DNA from: Syntrophorhabdaceae bacterium PtaU1.Bin034
GTDB lineage: Bacteria; Desulfobacterota_G; Syntrophorhabdia; Syntrophorhabdales; WCHB1-27
Length of the DNA: 9,741 bases
Assembly: GCA_002067405.1 (NCBI GenBank)
Contig: MVRP01000159.1
Coordinates: 1-9,741 of the forward strand
Reading direction: 5' to 3'
The notes beneath the pieces are model-generated. The model saw only the letters and a list, made by a program, of their open reading frames with translations, was not told the DNA's origin and ran no database searches. Below, one piece after another: positions 6,316-9,741 of this stretch. Each line of letters begins with the position of its first letter. Position 1 is the first letter of the stretch. Position numbers and translations under genes: made by a program.

Positions 6316-6344
6316 GTTTAAATTAGCTTCATTTGGTTTGTCAA
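6316..6344 (-). promoter_or_regulatory. Possible promoter of the small HTH gene
   Basis: Minus strand: TTGACA (6339-6344, 6/6), a 17-nt spacer and TTAAAC (6316-6321, only 3/6). If used, transcription would start within a few nt of the ATG at 6307, an almost leaderless message, which fits the missing ribosome binding site. The weak -10 leaves this uncertain. Confidence 0.4.
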
Positions 6345-6398
6345 GGTCTCATAAGGTTCATTTTATCCTTGACAACATGTGAAACCTAATGATACCTT
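6339..6398. repeat. Two interlocking inverted repeats between the HTH and recombinase genes (candidate operator)
   Basis: Repeat 1 is TGTCAAGG (6339-6346) against CCTTGACA (6367-6374), perfect over 8 bp. Its arms contain the two divergent -35 boxes. Repeat 2 is AAGGTCTCATAAGGTTCA (6343-6360) against the reverse complement of 6380-6398, AAGGTATCATTAGGTTTCA, with only two mismatches and one gap. One arm overlaps the recombinase -10 and the other flanks the HTH -35, so a protein bound here would control both genes. Confidence 0.65.
6369..6398 (+). promoter_or_regulatory. Promoter of the serine recombinase gene
   Basis: TTGACA (6369-6374, 6/6), an 18-nt spacer and an extended -10 element TGA-TACCTT (6390-6398). 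Predicted start near 6405, about 17 nt before the ATG at 6422. Confidence 0.55.
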
Positions 6399-6421
6399 AA
6401 TAAAACATAACGGAAGGGTTA

Positions 6422-7122
6422 ATGGCAAACGGACAAAGGACAACAGGAATGAAGACGGCTATCGGATATATCAGGGTCAGCACCGATGAGCAGGCTCGCG
6501 AGGGTATCAGCCTTGAAAACCAGCGAATGAAAATCGAAGCCTATTGCCAGTTGAATGACTTGGAACTCGTCCAGGTGATCGAGGACGCAGGCAAGTCCGG
6601 CAAGGACCTGAACAGAGACGGCATTCAAGCCCTGATTGCCCACATAAAGACCCGCTCTGTTGGTGCTATCGTCGTCTACAAGCTCGATAGGCTGTCCAGA
6701 AGGGTAAGAGATACCCTGACCCTCATGGAACTCATTGAGAAGAAGAATATCGCCTTTCACAGCATCACAGAGCGTATCGACACAAAGAGCGCGATGGGGA
6801 AATTCTTTTTGAACATTATGGCCAGCATGAACCAGTGGGAACGGGACACCATCAGCGAGCGGACCCGTGACGCCTTACGTCTCAAGATCGTGAAGAACGA
6901 ACGTGCCGGCCAAGTGCCTTATGGCTGGAGACTCGCCGACGATGGAAAGACTCTTGTCAAGAACAACCGCGAGCAGAAGGCTATTTGTCTCATTCAAGAA
7001 CTCAATGGCAACGGTTACAGCTACCGGGAATATGCCGGGAGTTGGAGCGGAAGGGTTACGAACCTGTCGGAAAGAAATGGCATCACCAGACCATAAAGAA
7101 CATTCTGAGGAAAGCGGCATGA
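6422..7122 (+). CDS. Serine recombinase (resolvase/invertase family), one-base frameshift near the C-terminus
   Basis: The catalytic domain is complete. GYIRVSTDEQ puts the nucleophilic serine at S20, YKLDRLSRR carries the R90 and R93 arginines, and GKFFLNIMASMNQWERDTIS (126-145) leads into the long E helix. The open frame runs to 7096, but from Glu203 (7028-7030) the natural continuation is in frame 1: ICRELERKGYEPVGKKWHHQ then TIKNILRKAA and TGA (7120-7122), giving about 233 aa. One A seems lost from GAAATA. This C-terminal helix-turn-helix-like start of a Recombinase domain (PF07508) makes it longer than Tn3 resolvases (about 185 aa) and much shorter than phage serine integrases (450-550 aa). 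The ATG at 6422 has GGAAGGG 4 nt upstream; 6449 is an alternative. Its true stop overlaps the next ATG (ATGA), which supports the restored frame. Likely substrate: the element's own recombination sites. Confidence 0.9.
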
Positions 7123-7304
7123 CGAGGAAAAGACGGAAAAGTGGCAAACACCGACCGGTGATTGCCACAAAACCAGCTAAAGAAATTTCACAAGAAATAG
7201 AAATGCAGGAGTTAAAGAAGGTCTTCCGTAGATATCAAAAGACTTGTACGAAATGGGCCTTGGAAACCAACAACGCTTCTATAGAGGTATCTGAATGGTC
7301 GTGA
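7119..7304 (+). CDS. Small basic protein of unknown function
   Basis: 61 aa. The start ATG at 7119 shares ATGA with the recombinase stop in its restored frame and has GAGGAAAG 4 nt upstream, so translation is probably coupled. The N-terminus is strongly basic (MTRKRRKSGKHRP); the middle is a charged helix (EISQEIEMQELKKVFRRYQK). There is no membrane segment or recognisable family. The basic N-terminus would suit nucleic-acid binding, but that is a guess. It overlaps the next gene by 10 nt. Confidence 0.6.
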   Translation: MTRKRRKSGKHRPVIATKPAKEISQEIEMQELKKVFRRYQKTCTKWALETNNASIEVSEWS

Positions 7305-7498
7305 CGCTGACTGCCTTCGAATTTGAGGCACTGCAGTTGTTCCGCAGGCTGGAAAAAGCTGACATGGAACTTGCACAGGATGCAATGATGTTTGCGGAAT
7401 TTCTTCTGAGAAGGCACGAAAAAGAAATGGAGAAAAACAAACCACGTCTCAGCCTTGTGCGAGGAGGTTGTAGGGAGAAGGAAAGACAGACGTGTTGA
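7295..7498 (+). CDS. Small helical protein of unknown function, possible paralogue of the gene at 7599
   Basis: 67 aa. The ATG at 7295 follows AGAGG with a 7-nt gap. The sequence is mostly amphipathic helix (FEALQLFRRLEKADMELAQD), then MMFAEFLLRRHEKEMEKNK and PRLSLVRGG. Its second half resembles that of the 65-aa protein at 7599: the shared pattern is A-x2-LL-x2-H, lysine-rich spacer, then L-x-LV. No known domain was recognised. It is not obviously membrane-bound. The position in a tight series after the recombinase suggests an accessory function of the element. Confidence 0.6.
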   Translation: MVVTLTAFEFEALQLFRRLEKADMELAQDAMMFAEFLLRRHEKEMEKNKPRLSLVRGGCREKERQTC

Positions 7499-7577
7499 TC
7501 GGCTCCTGCTTACAGATCACGTTGAACAGATGATTATCGATCTGCAAAAGCTCAGGATCCCGAATCTATTGAGTTGA
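7455..7577 (+). CDS. Doubtful small reading frame, 40 codons
   Basis: Starting from TTG 7455, the frame overlapping the end of the previous gene reads CEEVVGRRKDRRVDRLLLTD and ends KLRIPNLLS before TGA at 7575-7577. The composition is protein-like (helical, basic). However, there is no ATG, GTG or ribosome binding site nearby. It may be a true overlapping small gene, a frameshifted extension of the gene at 7295, or chance. The overlapping upstream protein has an L-x-LV ending like its paralogue, which argues against the extension idea. Confidence 0.2.
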   Translation: MCEEVVGRRKDRRVDRLLLTDHVEQMIIDLQKLRIPNLLS

Positions 7578-7598
7578 CGAGGAAAGCGAGGTTACAAG

Positions 7599-7796
7599 AT
7601 GATGACACCAGTAGAAGGAGAATTAATGCTTGTGTTGAACGAGATGAAGAAATTCGTGCCGGAGAAGGAAGGTCTTGGGCACATGGTAATATATGCTCAG
7701 TTGCTTTTGGAGCACTTTAAAATGCAGCAAAAACCCGAGAAAGATAAGAAGCACCTCAAACTTGTTTATTCCTCAAGAGCGGCCGGTCAAACCTGA
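7599..7796 (+). CDS. Small helical protein of unknown function, possible paralogue of the gene at 7295
   Basis: 65 aa. ATG 7599 (or the adjacent ATG 7602) follows GAGG with a 7-nt gap. It is a two-helix, charged protein: EGELMLVLNEMKKFVPEKEG, then HMVIYAQLLLEHFKMQQK and HLKLVYSS. The A-x2-LL-x2-H and terminal L-x-LV features match the gene at 7295, suggesting a duplication that has diverged. No family was recognised, and there are no cysteines or membrane segments. Confidence 0.6.
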   Translation: MMTPVEGELMLVLNEMKKFVPEKEGLGHMVIYAQLLLEHFKMQQKPEKDKKHLKLVYSSRAAGQT

Positions 7797-7868
7797 TAGG
7801 TCAGAAACGGCAGGAAAGAATACCAACATTGGCCTGTTGCGAAGAAACGGAAAAGGAGGGAAGGACTA

Positions 7869-8087
7869 ATGAAGCTAGACCCTCAAGACATCGAGGCGAT
7901 AGCGGTACGGATGGCTGAGATTCTTATAACTCGCTTCCCTGGCATTACCGCGCTGCTTCCAAAAAATGATGGTTCCAAGAAGAAACCGTGGAACAGCATT
8001 GAGTTCCGGGCTGTAGCGAAACAGGGTAGCAGGGCTAGAGCTGAATACATACGTACCCACGAGCCTCCGCCACCAGTGGACGGATAA
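7869..8087 (+). CDS. Small protein of unknown function, last gene of the recombinase series
   Basis: 72 aa with a strong Shine-Dalgarno, AGGAGG at 7854-7859, 9 nt before the ATG. The N-terminus MKLDPQDIEAIAVRMAEIL resembles the opening helix of many short phage and element proteins (xLxPxDIEAIAxRVAELL), some of which carry a helix-turn-helix; none is evident here. The centre is basic (PKNDGSKKK) and the end is proline-rich (HEPPPPVDG). It is convergent with the terminase gene, with only 9 bases between the stops and no visible terminator. Confidence 0.65.
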   Translation: MKLDPQDIEAIAVRMAEILITRFPGITALLPKNDGSKKKPWNSIEFRAVAKQGSRARAEYIRTHEPPPPVDG

Positions 8088-8096
8088 AGAGGACCC

Positions 8097-9741
8097 CTAT
8101 GACCACCGCCCGTTAAGATCCGCCTCATAGTCTTTCTCGTCATCCTGGTACCAAACAAGCCCGCGTGCCGGCATCCCACTATTGGCGTACTCGGCGTCCC
8201 TGGGGTCCTCGCCAGTGATGTGCATCCAGTCCTTTTCAAACATCGTAAGGGGGCGCGGCTCGGGCCGAGGCGCAGCGATCGGGCGGGACATGCAGATCAG
8301 AGCGGCCTCGTCATACACATGGTCCTCTTGAGTCGTGTCGACATCCTCAATGTTCACCGGGTCGATGGATAGGCTCGGGATAGTACGGATAAACTGCTGA
8401 CAGATATCGTAAACCACGAGCATGGGCATAAGAGGTTTGAGGGTCATCCCTTCCGCGCTCGCCATGTCGACCACATCGCTTTCCTGATAAACATTCCAGT
8501 TGCTGTCGCGCCACACATGGCCAAGTTCCGCGTCATCCATCGGCTCAAGATTGAGCAGAACCGCCGCCTCTTCCAAGTCGCTATCTTTATAATGCAATGT
8601 GAGGCGTTTCCTGAACTGCCTGATCTTCAGCTTCCTCGACGGGTCCCCCGGACTCAGGTAGATCGAATTTGGAGGGAGGGCAAATGTTTCTGCCGTACTC
8701 GGCCCCTGGCCTCCGCCCTTATAGTCAGGTTTCTTGTTGAACACGTCAGGGTTTGCCAGTCTGATAATTTGACGGTCCGTTATTTTGAGTGCCCTCTCTC
8801 TTGCAACTATACCCGCCTTAATCTGAAGATCTGTGAGCCGTAGCCCCTGATTCGGCGTCTTGCCATCCCAGCCATACCATTCTGCAAAGCGGTATACCCT
8901 CCCGTCTCCATCCACCCACCACCAGCCGATACTAAAGGGCGCGCCAAAGCCCCAGTCGAAAGTCATGTAGATCTGTACCTCGCGGGGGACCGGCATAGGC
9001 TTGATCACGTGGTATTGGGTGGTGAAGTAGAAGGCCTGGCCGACAAAGACGTTCCAGTCGCCTTCAAGCCATGCGCGACGGAGAGCGGGATTCTTTATCG
9101 CTTTGAGTCGAGCAACATACTTCGGGTCTTTCTCGCAAAGAATTCTATTATCGGCAAGGCTTGAGAAGATGAAAACCTGGCTCTCACCCGTTGCCGGATC
9201 ACGCACGATCTTGCCGGACGGCGCCACGTCGATGAACATGGTTTTGACCACGCTTGCCGCAGGGCCTCCAGGATTTCCGGTTAAGAACATCTGGCAGGGT
9301 ACGCCGTGAGGGGAACGAAGACATCCTTTCAGCTTATCGATCATGTCATAGAGAAACGGAAAGTTGGGCGCTTCTTCTACCGTAATCTCGGTGTACTGGT
9401 GCCCCTGGAAGTCGTCAATCATCTCGAGGCGCTCGACTGCGGCCATCGTCACCTTTGCACCATTCTCGAATTTGATGTAGTTGGTCTGTTGATCTCCGCC
9501 GATCCGGATAGCAGGGAGACCTTGGCGGATAAGCTCATCGATACGACGACGGAGCTCGTTGAAGTCCTTGAACTTCCGACGGAGGATGAGTCCGTTCCAA
9601 TGGTCTTTATAGCGCTCGGCTCCGCGAATATGGCGTCCAATGGCACAGTCTGTTTTACCGCCTCCACGTGTCCCTCCGTAAAAGATCAAATCGGCCGGAC
9701 ATACTGCCGCTAATGCTTGGGGCCCCGGTTGTGGCGTCCAT
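8097..9741 (-). CDS. Phage terminase large subunit, 5' end beyond the window
   Basis: This is the motor and nuclease that packages phage DNA into proheads. The frame is open to 9740, giving 547 visible residues. They begin WTPQPGPQALA, so the start lies further right; the PGPQ..A element before Walker A is typical of terminases. Numbered from the edge, Walker A GGTRGGGKT is at 22-30, Walker B-like EITVEEA at 118-124 (Glu in place of the usual Asp), and the coupling motif TGNPGG at 154-159. The RNase H-like nuclease has FDWGFG (D262) and EDHVYDEAALICMSRP (D477). All key parts look intact, so the gene appears functional. The proline/arginine-rich tail after SRP may contact the portal. The terminase small subunit and portal genes would be expected nearby, but only the left end of the block is in the window. 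Confidence 0.93.
   Translation of the reverse strand, partial: WTPQPGPQALAAVCPADLIFYGGTRGGGKTDCAIGRHIRGAERYKDHWNGLILRRKFKDFNELRRRIDELIRQGLPAIRIGGDQQTNYIKFENGAKVTMAAVERLEMIDDFQGHQYTEITVEEAPNFPFLYDMIDKLKGCLRSPHGVPCQMFLTGNPGGPAASVVKTMFIDVAPSGKIVRDPATGESQVFIFSSLADNRILCEKDPKYVARLKAIKNPALRRAWLEGDWNVFVGQAFYFTTQYHVIKPMPVPREVQIYMTFDWGFGAPFSIGWWWVDGDGRVYRFAEWYGWDGKTPNQGLRLTDLQIKAGIVARERALKITDRQIIRLANPDVFNKKPDYKGGGQGPSTAETFALPPNSIYLSPGDPSRKLKIRQFRKRLTLHYKDSDLEEAAVLLNLEPMDDAELGHVWRDSNWNVYQESDVVDMASAEGMTLKPLMPMLVVYDICQQFIRTIPSLSIDPVNIEDVDTTQEDHVYDEAALICMSRPIAAPRPEPRPLTMFEKDWMHITGEDPRDAEYANSGMPARGLVWYQDDEKDYEADLNGRWS

Noticed and set aside
9306..9713. 135-codon plus-strand frame near the right edge
   Set aside because: It is antisense to the terminase ATPase domain with its Walker A motif.
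1..9741. CRISPR array, retron or diversity-generating retroelement
   Set aside because: No regularly spaced repeats were seen. The only RT is of group II intron type, shown by its maturase domain and the adjoining domain V, and no template/variable repeat pair was found.

Overview
The window suggests a Gram-negative bacterial chromosome of moderate GC that carries accessory DNA. The Lon-like protease, the group II intron and IS4-type remnants, and a phage-type module next to tRNA genes fit a deltaproteobacterium (Desulfobacterota-like). That placement rests on general resemblance only and is weak.

Left part (1-1500): mobile-element debris. A group II intron has lost its 5' half. Its reverse transcriptase is broken by frameshifts, but its 3' ribozyme domains V and VI are still recognisable. 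The intron ends exactly inside the codon for the catalytic glutamate of an IS4/Tn5-type transposase, whose C-terminal end follows in two frames. The transposase end in turn cuts off an oppositely oriented MNT-type nucleotidyltransferase gene, which keeps a near-consensus, almost leaderless promoter.

Middle (1646-4705): host genes. A full-length Lon-family AAA+ protease (813 aa, minus strand) is followed by a plus-strand tRNA-Lys(TTT)/tRNA-Glu(TTC) operon with its own sigma70-type promoter and intrinsic terminator.

Right part (4953-9741): a phage- or element-like accessory module. On the minus strand are a small helix-turn-helix protein and a VapBC45-like toxin-antitoxin pair (HTH plus DUF433 antitoxin, PIN-like toxin, 31-nt overlap). 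Facing away on the plus strand is a serine recombinase of about 233 aa with a one-base frameshift near its C-terminus, followed by a tight series of small genes each with its own Shine-Dalgarno. Two of these small genes look like paralogues. The divergent promoter region between the HTH gene and the recombinase contains two inverted repeats that overlap the -35 boxes. A phage terminase large subunit enters from the right edge on the minus strand and ends 9 bases from the last small gene.

Inferred co-operation: the small HTH protein probably acts as excisionase and/or repressor for the recombinase through the shared inverted repeats. The toxin-antitoxin pair would stabilise the element. The terminase would be the start of a packaging gene block lying mainly to the right of the window.
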